From the NCBI GenBank assembly GCA_010094045.1, contig ML986858.1, positions 1 to 45,908 of the forward strand: a stretch of DNA of 45,908 bases, given 5' to 3'. Within the stretch, counting starts at the first letter, position 1; each line of letters starts with the position of its first letter. The notes beneath the pieces are model-generated. The model was given only the letters and a program-made list of their open reading frames with translations, had not been told where the DNA came from and made no database searches. This stretch comes from Lojkania enalia. Lineage: Eukaryota > Ascomycota > Dothideomycetes > Pleosporales. This document shows positions 24,506 through 35,307 of the stretch, piece after piece. The translations under genes were made by a program, and so were the position numbers.

Positions 24506-24870
24506 TATTATAAATATCCTTATAGGAATCTCTATACTAGATTTAATTAAGATTTAGAACTCTATATAATTAAAAGAATAAAACTAATATAAGATATATA
24601 ATACGCTTAGCAGCTTAGTTAACTAAGTAACTAAATATGCTTAGTTAACTAAGTAATTAAGTAAAGGAGAATAGTAAGAGAACTAAATTATATTTAATAA
24701 TCTTATAACTCTAACCTTTATAGCTTTTTATAGTTAACTTAAATATCCTTTATATACTCTACTTATATACTTCTATTATAAGCTTATAAGAATAATCCCC
24801 CCCTCTTATAACACGTGATTACTCTTAGTTATTACCTTATTCTATACCTAGCTAATTAGAGGCTGTTATA
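24506..24870 (+). repeat. Right LTR of Gypsy-A
   Basis: It is 365 bp, begins TATTATAAATATCC and ends GCTGTTATA, followed by CTAAC at 24871-24875. Two perfect 14-bp palindromes, CTTAGTTAACTAAG, lie at 24614-24627 and 24640-24653. Confidence 0.93.
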
Positions 24871-24875
24871 CTAAC

Positions 24876-25330
24876 CTAAACTAAGAGGGTAATAGATTAT
24901 ACTATAGAGTTCTAGAGACTTAATACTAGACTAGAATAGAACGATAGCGTATTAGTAGAAATCTTCTATAAAGGGCTTAAGGATAAGGTTAAAGATAACC
25001 CAGCTAAAGAAGAAAGGCTAATAGAACTATTAGAAATAATCGAATTAGCGGTTAAGATTAATAACTATTAGTATAAGTAGGAAATAGAAAAGTAATCTCA
25101 GCCGCAAATATTTATACTAGCTAAGAAGGAAAATAAAACAGCGTTATAGAATAGTAATCTAATAGTTCTTAGAAAAGTTAAAAAGGATAAGAGAAAGAAC
25201 TACTAACGATTAAGGATAAGTAATTTTAAGAAAGAAAGGCTTTAAAAGGGAGTATATCTTCTATATAGATAAAAAGAGTACTATATAAAAGAATATCTAA
25301 AAAAGAATAAGAAAGTTTAGATAATAATTA
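24876..25330 (+). pseudogene. gag: Gypsy-B gag remnant, part 2 (zinc knuckle)
   Basis: Continues part 1 after the Gypsy-A insertion. It reads EIFYKGLKDKVKDNPAKEER near 24958, a common sequence type just after the gypsy capsid. A zinc-knuckle ghost at about 25255-25296 shows Tyr in all four metal-binding positions (VYLLYRxKEYYIKEYLKK), consistent with C-x2-C-x4-H-x4-C before decay. Confidence 0.8.
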
Positions 25331-28300
25331 TATAACCTACTAATAGATGCTAATAACTAATATAATACTAGATATACTATATAGATAATAGATATAAGAT
25401 ATACTATTTAGTAAAAGAAGGAAGTAATTATTAGCTATAGTTAAGAAGAGTAGTAGTAGTTATTAGATATATAGAGTATCTACTAGACGTATTAAAACTT
25501 AATAGTATAATAATCCTAAAAAGAATAAAGTAAAAGAAATATAAGATTTATAATAAAATATATTAGGTAAAGTTATATCTCTAGAAATATTAGAATATTC
25601 TATTTAAAGAAGTAACGTTCTAAAACAGCTAAAACATACTAGAAACTATAGTAAAATTAGTAGGAAAGATTATAAATAAAGAAATATTCGAGTATATATA
25701 GGAAGTATACTAAAACTACCCTATAAAATTAGTAAAAGGTAAGAAAGAGAGATATATACTACCTTATAAGAACAGCTATAAAAAAGATTAGGCTAGCTGT
25801 TATTAGGATAATTACTAGATATATAAGGGTATTAAAATAAAGCTAAGAGTATAGCTAAGAATAGATATATAATTATTATTAAGGATCTTACTATCTTAAA
25901 ATAAAATAGAAGATTATATAGAAAATAGGTACTATTAGATTTATAGAAGTCTAATTTACCTTAGAATAGAATATTTATACCGGTTTAGTAAAATCGTTAT
26001 AGAAGCTAAAGAGCTGAAAAAAGTAGTTTTAAAGGTAAAAGAGATATAGGAAGAAATTAGAAAACGACTTAATATTATAGCTTATAAGATAACAGAAGTA
26101 AATATATCTAAAAAGAAGAAATATCTTAAAAATAATATATATTTAAAGGAATATAAAGTACTAAGCTAGAAATAATATATAATTAGATGCTAGTACTACT
26201 AAAATATATTTAAAATACTTAAATAGTAAAAATTAGATAAAAATTACCAACTAATTAAATAGTAACAGTATTTCTTAGAATAGAAGTATAAGATATATAG
26301 TAAGTAAGTAAAGGCTGCTTATACTTAAGAACTATAGATAAGGTATAGTATAGATAGATATCTACTATATAGAGGAGAAAAGGAGAAGGTAGAGTTCTTC
26401 CCACCTTAGTTAAAAAACTAAGTAGCCCCTAAAGTAATAGCTATACTAAAAAATCGGGTAGAAAAGCTATTAAAAGGGTTACTAGTATAGTACTTTTATA
26501 TATAGTACTCCGAGCGGAGTTTAACAGGAAGAAGCTTAAAGTACTATTTAATAATAAAGCTTTAGATATATTTATATTAGTATAATAGGTTTACGAGAAT
26601 AATATAGAGTAGAGGAAAAAAGTAGTATCTTATATAATACACCTAGTAGACAACAAGTTAATAGACTATAATAGAGGAGTTGTATTAATAGAAACTAAGA
26701 AGCGAGTACTTAATATTATAGAATATATTAATATAAAGAGTTTTAATATTATAAACCTAAGAAAATTTAATATATTACTAGATATAGACTAGTTAACTAA
26801 ATATAATTCTAGAATAGATTAGTAGTAAGAGATAGTTTATAAACTATAGAGCTAATTTAAGATAGAATAGGTAGTAGAATAGTATAAAGTAAAGCGTCCT
26901 TCGGGTCTATAATTAATATAGAGAGTATTAGCAACTATAATAGTAAAATATCTTAAGAAAATAAAATAGACGCTAAATATTATTATAGTTTAAAAAGTAT
27001 ATAAAGAACTATAGAACGATAATATACTTTTAAAAATTTAAGAGGATTATAATAAATTTATAGGGCTATATAAAGAAGTAGAAAACGGAGGATTATCTAA
27101 ATATAAAAAATATAACTATAAGATTATTATTAAAGATAAAAAGAAACCAAAATCTAATTTAATATATAATTTAAACTAAGAATAAAGAGAGAAACTTAAA
27201 AAGTACATCTAAAAGAATTTGGTAAGAGGGTATATACAACTAAGCTAGAGTAAAATAGTATTACTAATACTATTTATACTTAAGAAGAATAGTAAACTAA
27301 AGCTATATATAAACTATAAACAACTAAATAATACGACTAAGAAAAATAGATACCTATTACCTAAGATAATAGAGCTTATAAATTAGTTATAAGGAGCTAA
27401 ATAGTTTATAAAGTTTAATATAAGAGAAGAATACTACTAAATTTAGATAAAAGAGGGCTATAAATAGAAAATAGTATTTAAGATAAGAGAAGATCTTTTT
27501 AAATACCTAGTAATACTATTTAAACTTATAAACGTACTAGTAACCTTTTAAACAGTTATAAATAATATATTAAGAAAATACTTAAACGTATTTATAATAG
27601 TATACTTAGATAATATTCTAGTCTATATAAATAGATCGCTAAAAGAGTATAAGGAATACGTTAAAAAAGTACTAGCGAAACTATAAGAGTATAAGTTATT
27701 TATAGTCTTAGAGAAATACGAGTTTTATAAAATAGAAATAGAGTTCTTAGGATTCTAGATATTTAGAGATAGTATTAAGATAGAATAAGAAAAGGTTAAA
27801 GTAATATTAGAATAGCTAATATCTATCTTAGTTAAATAAGTCTAATCCTTCTTAAGCTTCGCGAATTTCTATAGGAAATTTATAAGTAGGTACTCTAGAG
27901 TAGCAGTACTCTTAATAGAGATTACTAAGAAAGAAAAAGGGTTTAAATAATAAGAAGTATAGTAAAAAGCCTTTAAAAAATTAAAGGCCTACTTTACCTT
28001 AGTATTAATATTAAGGATACTAGACCTAGAGAAGTAATTTTAAGTAGAAACTAATACTTTAGATAAAGTAATAGGCGCTTACTTAAGTTAGTAAGATAAA
28101 GATAGAAAATAGAGGCTACGAGCCTACTTTTTAAGGAAAATAAAGCTAGGAGAACTCAACTATAATATATATAACAAGGAACTATTAGTAATAGTTAAAG
28201 TATTAAGAGAATAGCGAATATATCTAGTAGAAACTAAATACCTATTTAAAATCTAAATAGATTATAAAAATCTTATATATTTTACAATAATAAAGAAACT

Positions 28301-30130
28301 TATAGAAAAATAAATACGATAGATAGAATAACTAGTAGACTATAACTTTAAGATAACGTACTAGAAAGGGTTAGAAAATATAGCTACAGACGTACTAAGT
28401 CGTAGAGCTAACTATATAACTAAGAAAAGGTATAAAAGAGACGTAATCCTAAAATAGAAATTAGATAGATCTCTTATATATAACTACTTATAAGTAGCCT
28501 AAATTATAAAACTAACTATACTAAAGTAAACTTAATAGTAGAAGTTAAGGGATATATAAATAGTAGAGCGATATCTAATAAGTAGTAAAGAAGTAAAAGT
28601 AATTAAAAATATAACTTAAAAACAACTATATATATATTTATATATATAAAAGTAGATAATAAAAGAATTATATAAATTACTAGAATAGAGATATCTAGGA
28701 ATAATAGAAATAGAGTAAAAGCTAAAGAAGAGTTTTACTTTTACTAATATAAGAAAAGAAGTATAAGATATATTATATAAGTGTTTAGAATACGAAAAGA
28801 ATAAGGCTATAAAATATAAGTTTTATAAATTCTTATAGCTATTAGAAGTACTTAAAGGACTATAGAAATAGATTACGATCAACTTTATAACTAAATTACT
28901 AGAGTTAATAGAATTAGAGTTAGAAAGAAGATATAATATAATTATAAATATAGTAGATTAGTTAATAAAATATATATACTTTAGACTAGTATTAGAAATA
29001 ATAATAGTATCTAAACTAGTATATAAGTTATTATATATAATATTTATAAAGTATAGAATTCTAAAGTATTATCACAGCAACGCGCATCGGATTGTTAACG
29101 CTAGATAAACGAGTATCAGATTAAGCTATATAGATGACCAATATACTACTACTATAATAGTTTAAAACGTCTAGATAAAGAGAGAAAGGAGATAGACATT
29201 AGGTCGTATATATATATATCAGGGGTTTGGGTCTGTACGTAATAGGCGAGGTGGCACGGGATTAGGTAGAAGCCAATTCTATAACAAGTATATTATTTTA
29301 GATAGAGATAAGTTATTTATATCTAAATACTAGTAAGAATAGATAGAAAAGATAGAAATCTAATAATAGATATTAACTAGTTTCTACCTATAGATAAACG
29401 GTTAGATAGAATAAGTTAACTAGAACCTAGAAATATATTTAAGGATATATATTAATAAATAATAAGATAATTAGGTCGAATTATTACCTATAATATAGAT
29501 AGCTTATAATAGAATAACTTAAAATATAATAGGAACTATACCCTTTAAAACTAACTATAAATAGAAGGCTATTATATATTAGAAATAGAATAAGAAAAAG
29601 TCTCTAGTTCTACTAGTAAACTAGAAAGTTAAAGAAATAAAAGAAATCTATAATTAACTTAAAGAAATGATTTAGTTAAGAAACTTTAAAATAGTAGAAT
29701 AAACTAATAAGTTAAGGATTAAAAGACTAACCTTTAAAAAGAGAGGTAAAGTTTTCTTATCGATAAAAAACTTAAAAACTAAGAAGCCTATAAAGAAGCT
29801 AGATTATAAAAGGATAGAACTATTTCTAATTAAAGAATAGGTTAGACTTATAAATTTTAAATTAAAGCTACTAAATAATATAAAAATATACCTAGTATTT
29901 TATAAGTTAAAACTAGAACTAATATTAGATAATATACTACTATAAGAAACTATTAATATAAAACTAGAATAGGAATATAAAGTAGAATATATACTAGTAA
30001 GAAAATAGTCTAGACGTTAGTAGAAGTACCTAGTAAAGTAGGAGAGATACCTATAAGAAGAAAGTTTATAGAAACTAGTATAAAATCTAACTAACTATAC
30101 TATAAAGTTAAAAGAGTTTTACTAGAAGGC
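25331..30130 (+). pseudogene. pol: Gypsy-B pol remnant (RT-RNaseH-IN-chromodomain)
   Basis: RT spans about 27170-27880; the catalytic box at 27603-27614 reads YLDN, so the second Asp of YxDD is Asn. LSFANFYRKFISRYSR near 27852 marks the RT/RNase H connection. RNase H runs to about 28410 (GLENIATDVLSRRANY near 28371, the usual D-LSR end). The integrase begins near 28560 and is split at 29070 by a 217-bp insert; the core resumes with ILDRDKLF near 29298 and YLQINGQIEQVNQNLEIYL near 29387. A chromodomain is at about 29971-30130 (YKVEYILVRKxSRRxxKYLVKxERY). I could not place the protease securely. Confidence 0.88.
29070..29286. mobile_element. 217-bp solo-LTR-like insertion in the Gypsy-B integrase
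   Basis: This short block interrupts integrase between IKYRILKY and IILDRDKLF. AGTAT occurs on both sides (29065-29069 and 29287-29291), a 5-bp duplication as made by LTR-element integrases. It starts TATCACAGC (probably TGTCACAGC) and ends TATAACA, matching the TG...CA rule for LTRs. It has no coding capacity. Its base use is unlike its surroundings: many CA, TG and CG, for example cacagcaacgcgcatcgg. A solo LTR left by recombination is the best reading; a small non-autonomous element is possible. Confidence 0.75.
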
Positions 30131-30184
30131 TAGAATAATAGGTTGTTAAGTAGAGCCTAGTTAGGAAGTAATAGTAGTAGTAAT

Positions 30185-30715
30185 ATAGAAGGAGCCTCTT
30201 ACACAGAACTTAGAGTAGTAGTAGAAAGTGCCTTAGATACAGCAGACTTCCTCTCCTCTTCCTCCAACTTCCCTTACTCTTCTATTAACTTTACCTCTCG
30301 TTTCCTAAAATTAAAACTATACTCCTCTAGAAAACGGATACGTTTTTTAGCGCGCTTTAGATAAGAAAGAGCTATCTAATAATAACGCGCAGATTCCTTA
30401 AGATAATAAATCTCCTCTTTCTTAGTAGTTATAAAATCTTAATAGGTAGAAGCAGACTCCTTATAAGCCTTTAATATATTTACTAGGAAATAGCGAAGAG
30501 TACCCTTAGTTAGGGAAAGATTGAAAGATAAACTCTAAGAAAGATATTCTCTATATATAAAAGAAAGGGGAGTATTACTATAATAGTTATAGTTTATAAA
30601 CTAATAGTTTAAATAATAGTAAGACGGATCTATTATAACACCTAGTAAAAAAATTAAGTAACTAGTATAATAGTTATAGGTAGAAGTATTTTCGCGTTAG
30701 ACCTTTAGTATAGTA
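30185..30715 (-). pseudogene. Antisense coiled-coil-like ORF of Gypsy-B
   Basis: Reading the minus strand from about 30715 to 30185, one frame holds for about 170 codons with only a handful of stops. It begins TSTYNYYTSYLIFLLGVIID, passes NTPLSFIYREYL and TKGTLRYFLVNILKAYKES, then a Lys/Glu-rich part with KKEEIYYLKESARYY, KRAKKRIRFLEEYSFNFRKR and KLEEEERKSAVSKAL, likely helical and coiled coil. It lies after the chromodomain and ends about 240 bp before the right LTR on the element's own coordinates, so it would be transcribed toward pol. No known domain is recognised. It could be an accessory protein of this chromovirus lineage or a captured gene. Confidence 0.55.
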
Positions 30716-30937
30716 AAAAGGGAAGAGGAAAAAGAATAGGACTATACTTATAAGCTAAATAGGACCTATTAGAACATATAAAGTACTAACCCTAGAACGG
30801 AAAAATATAGATATAGTACTATAGTATACTTATATAGAATATATTAGAAGCTAGAATAAGCTGCTAAGAATAGTAGAATACTATACCTAGATAGAATAGA
30901 TAAAGTAATAGATTAAAGAGCTTTAGGATAAACTTAT

Positions 30938-30952
30938 AAAGAAGGAAGTAGG
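30938..30952 (+). other. Probable polypurine tract of Gypsy-B
   Basis: The purine-rich run aaagaaggaagtagg directly precedes the right LTR. Confidence 0.6.
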
Positions 30953-31491
30953 TATTATAAATATAAAATACTAAGAGGTACTACCTTTATAATTAAAGCT
31001 TAATTTAATATTAGCTACTATATAGGTTAACTTAGATAAAGACTAATAAGATAATAATAGATAGAAGTATATTAAAGACTAATTATTAGATAGTAAATAG
31101 TAGGACTATAGGAACTAGAGAGATAATTAGCTAGATAACAAGGTATAGTATAATCTATATATATAATAATAGCAGAAGTATTAAGTATAGTAGAATAGAC
31201 CTAACAGACCTAATAAATCTAATAAGCTAGGCTTAACGGTCTTAGACTTAACTATATAAGATAGAAGATCTCTTTAATAGATTAGATCTTATATAATTAT
31301 TCTTGTAGATTTATCTCGTTACTCTATTAGACTTCTAAATATACTTGTTATATTCGAAGAACCAGCGATCCTAATACTCTTTCTTTACTAAAACTACTAC
31401 CTCTAACTAACCTAATATAAATAAAGCTCTAGTATATATACGACTGCAGCAGCGGTTATTATATATACTAGCGGTATATAAGTTAGTAATA
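30953..31491 (+). repeat. Right LTR of Gypsy-B
   Basis: It is 539 bp, pairs with 16923-17461 and is followed by CTAAA (31492-31496). It is less decayed than the left LTR, keeping for instance actgcagcagcgg near 31443. Confidence 0.93.
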
Positions 31492-31696
31492 CTAAAATAA
31501 GTAGGTAAAGTTAATATAGATAAGTAATTATACTAGTTTTTTATTATAGTTTACTAATAAATATAGAGCTGATAGTTAAAAGATTATAAAATCAAATACG
31601 TTCTTTTACTATACAGTTAAGCTAGTTCTTAAAAAAACTATTTAACTAACCTTATAATACCCTTTAAGAGTATATTTAGTAATACTAAATATACTA

Positions 31697-33550
31697 ACGT
31701 ACCTTACAAGCGAGCGGCCTATATAAGTAAGCGGTCTACTCTATTACTAAAACGCAACATCTGAGCTTTTAACAATAATACAACGACGAAACAATAAGAA
31801 TACAGCCTAAAACGAGAATCAAGTAAACTTAGCCCTCTCAGCTACTAAAAGAGGCTAAATAAATAGCGAAAGACGCGCTGCTTTAATATTTAACGCAATT
31901 TAAACGATTATATACTAATAACGCGCCGGAATCCGCTTACAGCACAATTGTAAGTCTAACTTAAAGAGACTAACGAAACCTAAAGAGGAGGTTATTATCT
32001 AATACATACTTAACCTGGATTCGCGAGGATTTGCGCCTATCTTAGCCGCTGTATAAGATATAGCTAATAGCTTACTTGCTGAGCGCGGTATGGGCTAGAT
32101 TAGTATATATTAGCCTAGGAACTTTGTTAGACGCACTTCTAAGCTTAAGACACGCCTAAATCGGCCTTATAATTACTAGAGAGCTCTATACGAAGATCCT
32201 AAAGTAATTAAAGGCTGGTTTGAGCTTGTACAGCGTACTAAGGAGAAGTATAGTATTATAGACGAGGATATATATAACTTCGACGAATCTAGCTTTCGAA
32301 TAGGCGTTATCTTGTTATAACTAGTTGTTATAGGTATAGAGAGACGTAATCGACTAAAGGCAATTCAATTAGGTAATTATAAATGGATTTCAGTAATTTA
32401 GAGGATTAATGCTGCTAGCTAGGCGCTCCTACCCTTTATTATTGTTGCTAGCTACTACTATCTCTCTACCTGGTATAAAGGCGATAATATACCTAAGAAC
32501 TGGGCTATTACAGTTAGCAAGAACGGCTGGACAATAAATAAACTCGGTATTAAGTAGTTAAAGCACTTTTATAGGTATATAAGAGATCGTATAATAGGCG
32601 TGCGTCGACTACTAATCTTTAATAGCTATAACAGCTATAACTCGCTTAATTTCTAGAAACTCTACGAGGAATAGGGCATTATTCTACTCTATATACTAGC
32701 TTATTTATTACACCTATTACAGCTACTAGATGTAGGCTGCTTCTTACTATTAAAGCGTGTATATAGAAATCAGATCTCAGTTTTAGTACGCAATTATATC
32801 AACTATATTATAAAACTTAAGTTCTTTTCAACCTTTAAAGCTGCTTTTAATATATTAATTATAAAGGATAATATCTATACAAGCTTTTAAGGAGCTAGTC
32901 TAGTCCTGTTTAATCTAGAAGCGGTACTTTTAAAGCTTGATATAAAGCTTCGTACGCTAATACCGCTAGTATAAGATAATACCCTATAGAAAGTAAAAAT
33001 ACTAAGTAACGCGCGCGAGCTAGAAGCTTAATTAATATTAATTCGTAATCGGATTTAAAGGAATATAAGTTCTTCGCCAGCTTCTATTATTAAGAAGCTA
33101 AATTAGCTTAAAAAAGGCTCTATAAAAGCGATATATCAGATCGGGTTAATACGCGATGAAATCGTCAGCCTTCGAAAAGCGAATGAAGTAGTAATAAAAT
33201 AGAAACAGCGGAAAAAAAGGCAGATTCAAGCGTAAGGGACCCTAATAAAAGTATAAGGAGAGATGATTATTGCTGAAAAGGATGATGAGGAGGAAACTCG
33301 GGCTATAATGCGCCAATTTGGGGTGCGATCAGGTACGAGCGGACAGTGTAAAACGCGCTATAGCCGCTGCAGCAAAACTGGGCATAATTCTCGTACATGC
33401 TAGAAGGATGTAGAGGTTTCTGTAGAATAATCGCGCAAGTTGTAAATTGCTATTATATTACTTGGTTGTTAAGCTATACGTATATAAAGGTTGAAAAAGT
33501 TGATGGGGTGGACCGCTCGCTTATATAGGCCGCTCGCTTGTAAGGTACGT
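31697..33550 (+). mobile_element. F1: Fot1/pogo-type DNA transposon in hAT-unit copy 2
   Basis: It is 1854 bp, flanked by TA (31695-31696 and 33551-33552). The outer 31 bp of the inverted repeats are a perfect match, beginning ACGTACCTTACAAGCGAGCG; similarity continues to about 49 bp with transitions only. The undisturbed site in copy 1 near 1447-1456 (tacgctatctaat) has one TA. Composition is richer in CA, TG and CG than the host, so it is one of the younger layers. Confidence 0.96.
31860..33430 (+). pseudogene. F1 transposase remnant (Fot1/pogo, CENP-B HTH and DDE)
   Basis: The frame has the expected order. A CENP-B-type DNA-binding region at about 31980-32260 includes TKPKEEVI, NLDSRGFAPILAAV and SLLAERG. 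The DDE domain follows: NFDESSF near 32278 (first Asp kept), LLIFNSYNSYNSLNF near 32611 where Fot1 proteins have a D-G-H-G-S-H box (Asp now Asn), and LLDVGCF near 32724 (third Asp kept). A C-terminal knuckle RYSRCSKTGHNSRTC near 33357 is nearly intact. About twenty TAG/TAA interrupt it, mostly at Gln or Trp positions. The length fits a ~520-residue Fot1 transposase. Confidence 0.93.
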
Positions 33551-33554
33551 TATC

Positions 33555-34560
33555 TAATAGAAAAATAAAGCTATATTATTTACTACTAAGGAAAAGACTA
33601 TTAAAAATACTTATACTATTAATTACTCTACTAAGAGTATTAAGAAGAGGCAGCTATAGAAAAGTACTAAATATATAGTACTAGGGGAAGAAGAAAAAAA
33701 AAAGATATTAGATAAAGCTATTAAAACTATAGTAGAGAAGTACTTTAATAATTATAAGTCTAATAAGTTATTATAGTTATTTATTATATATATATATATT
33801 TATAAGTAAATAGATAATTAGTTAAAAATAAAGTTAAAAACTATCTACTTAAAATAGAAGTATACTAACTAAGAGATTAGCCTTAAACGTTACTAAGTAG
33901 TTCTATTAAAAGCTACTAGTTAAGAGAAAAATACATCTACTATATAAGAATTAGTTTATAGTCTATTATAGGTATATAGCTCTAGAGGGGCTATATAAAA
34001 GGTTATATATAAAATATATTAAGATAGCCTTTTTAAACTATAAAATAATAGTTTTAAAAGTAAGAATATTTAAAATAAATAGTAAGAGTTTAGTAAGAAA
34101 CTATTTAAGAAAGAGTTAGCTATAGTTTTAGAGCTAGAGTAGAAGTAAGTTTATTATATTTTTTATCACATCTATTTATTATAGATATATACTAATTACT
34201 ACTCTAAATATTAAGAGCCTCTATTAGTATATAATTAATTCGATAATAATCTTCTTCTTAATTTAAACTTACTCTATATTAAGGGTATTAAAAGCGATAA
34301 GTACGAAGAGGAGGTTAATAATAACTCTAAAATTAAGGCTGAGCTTATATAATATAAGAATAAGTATAAGATATTAAGTAAGAAGTTAAATAGTACTTTT
34401 AAGAACTTTTTAAATAAAGATATAACTAACTTTAATAGTTTCTTAGATAATAATACTTTAATAAATAAGGATTAACTTAGCCTTTACTACTAGTAGTTAG
34501 TAGAAGAAAATTTAATATACTTCTCTAATACTATATAAATTTTATTTATACTACTTTCCT
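33555..34560 (+). pseudogene. Unrecognised ORF of the hAT unit, copy 2
   Basis: This is the counterpart of the copy 1 ORF, in the same frame and with the same order of segments: KSIKKRQL, GEEEKKK, KSKNTxNKxQEF, then the acidic tail. Several codons that are stops or changed in one copy are intact in the other; for example the copy 2 tail reads DKYEEEVNNNSKIKAEL near 34298. That agreement between copies argues that the frame was once coding. Confidence 0.45.
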
Positions 34561-34700
34561 ATATATATAAACTTAATTAACTAGAATAGTATATTATACT
34601 ATATTATAGACTATAGTAATATATTATAAAATAGACTAGGGTAGTTATTAGATTCTAGGTAGTATACTATAGTATCTTATAGTATATTATAGTATGTTAA

Positions 34701-34850
34701 ATAATAGTAATTTACTATACTTTATAGTATATAATAGTAATTTACTATACTTTATAGTATATAATAGTAATTTACTATACTTTATAGTATATAATAGTAA
34801 TTTACTATACTTTATAGTATATAATAGTAATTTACTATATTTTATAATAG
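34701..34850. repeat. 30-bp tandem array (about five units) in hAT-unit copy 2
   Basis: The unit ataatagtaatttactatac...tatagtat repeats with an exact 30-bp period; the first four units are identical and the last has transitions. Copy 1 has a single unit at 13477-13506. The unit is partly palindromic (agtaatttact). Confidence 0.95.
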
Positions 34851-35307
34851 TTTCTAGACTATAGCGTTTTATAATATATTATAGTAGACTTTTATATACT
34901 ATTAGAAGTATAGTATTAGTATACTATTTAATAATTAAACCTATTATCTCTAAAAATAAATATTTAATATAATAGTATAATATACTACTATTTTACTAGA
35001 GTTTTATATATATTAGTAGTAGTAGTAGTAGTAGTAGTCTACAAATATAATTTATAGCTAGATACTCTTAATTATTAACTCTAACTCCTTATATACCTAT
35101 AATATTATAATATTCCTACTATTCTTTATTATAGTATTTTATTATAGTTATATTAATACTAATATAAATCTAGTATTTTATAATTAATACTCTATTAATT
35201 TCCTATTAAGGTTTCTAAGAAACCTATTAGCTAATTATATATCCGCGGATAGGGGATAAAGAAGATAAATAGGGGGTAATAGAACTTATTAATATATAGA
35301 TAGTATA

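Larger units (their letters stand above)
18004..24870 (+). mobile_element. Gypsy-A: Ty3/gypsy chromovirus inside Gypsy-B gag
   Basis: The element is 6867 bp, with LTRs of 366 and 365 bp and a CTAAC duplication at 17999-18003 and 24871-24875. Order: gag with zinc knuckle, protease, RT, RNase H, integrase, chromodomain, then about 680 bp with an antisense frame, then the right LTR. It splits Gypsy-B gag, and the host gag frame continues on both sides. Heavy decay. Confidence 0.95.
16923..31491 (+). mobile_element. Gypsy-B: Ty3/gypsy chromovirus (contains Gypsy-A and a solo LTR)
   Basis: The element has two 539-bp LTRs and a 5-bp duplication, and its paralogous empty site is at about 1240-1275. 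Without Gypsy-A and the 217-bp insert it is about 7.5 kb. Order: LTR, gag with zinc knuckle, pol with RT, RNase H and integrase, chromodomain, then about 820 bp with an antisense frame, then the right LTR. Decay is heavy, with most CpA lost; the right LTR keeps more C and G than the left one. Confidence 0.94.

Noticed and set aside
29190..29240. Independent gene or effector in the GC-richer block of Gypsy-B
   Set aside because: No open frame of useful length; TG/CA-type ends and the AGTAT duplication fit a solo LTR.
34701..34850. CRISPR array from 30-bp repeats
   Set aside because: The units abut directly with no spacers, and the setting is a eukaryotic transposon.
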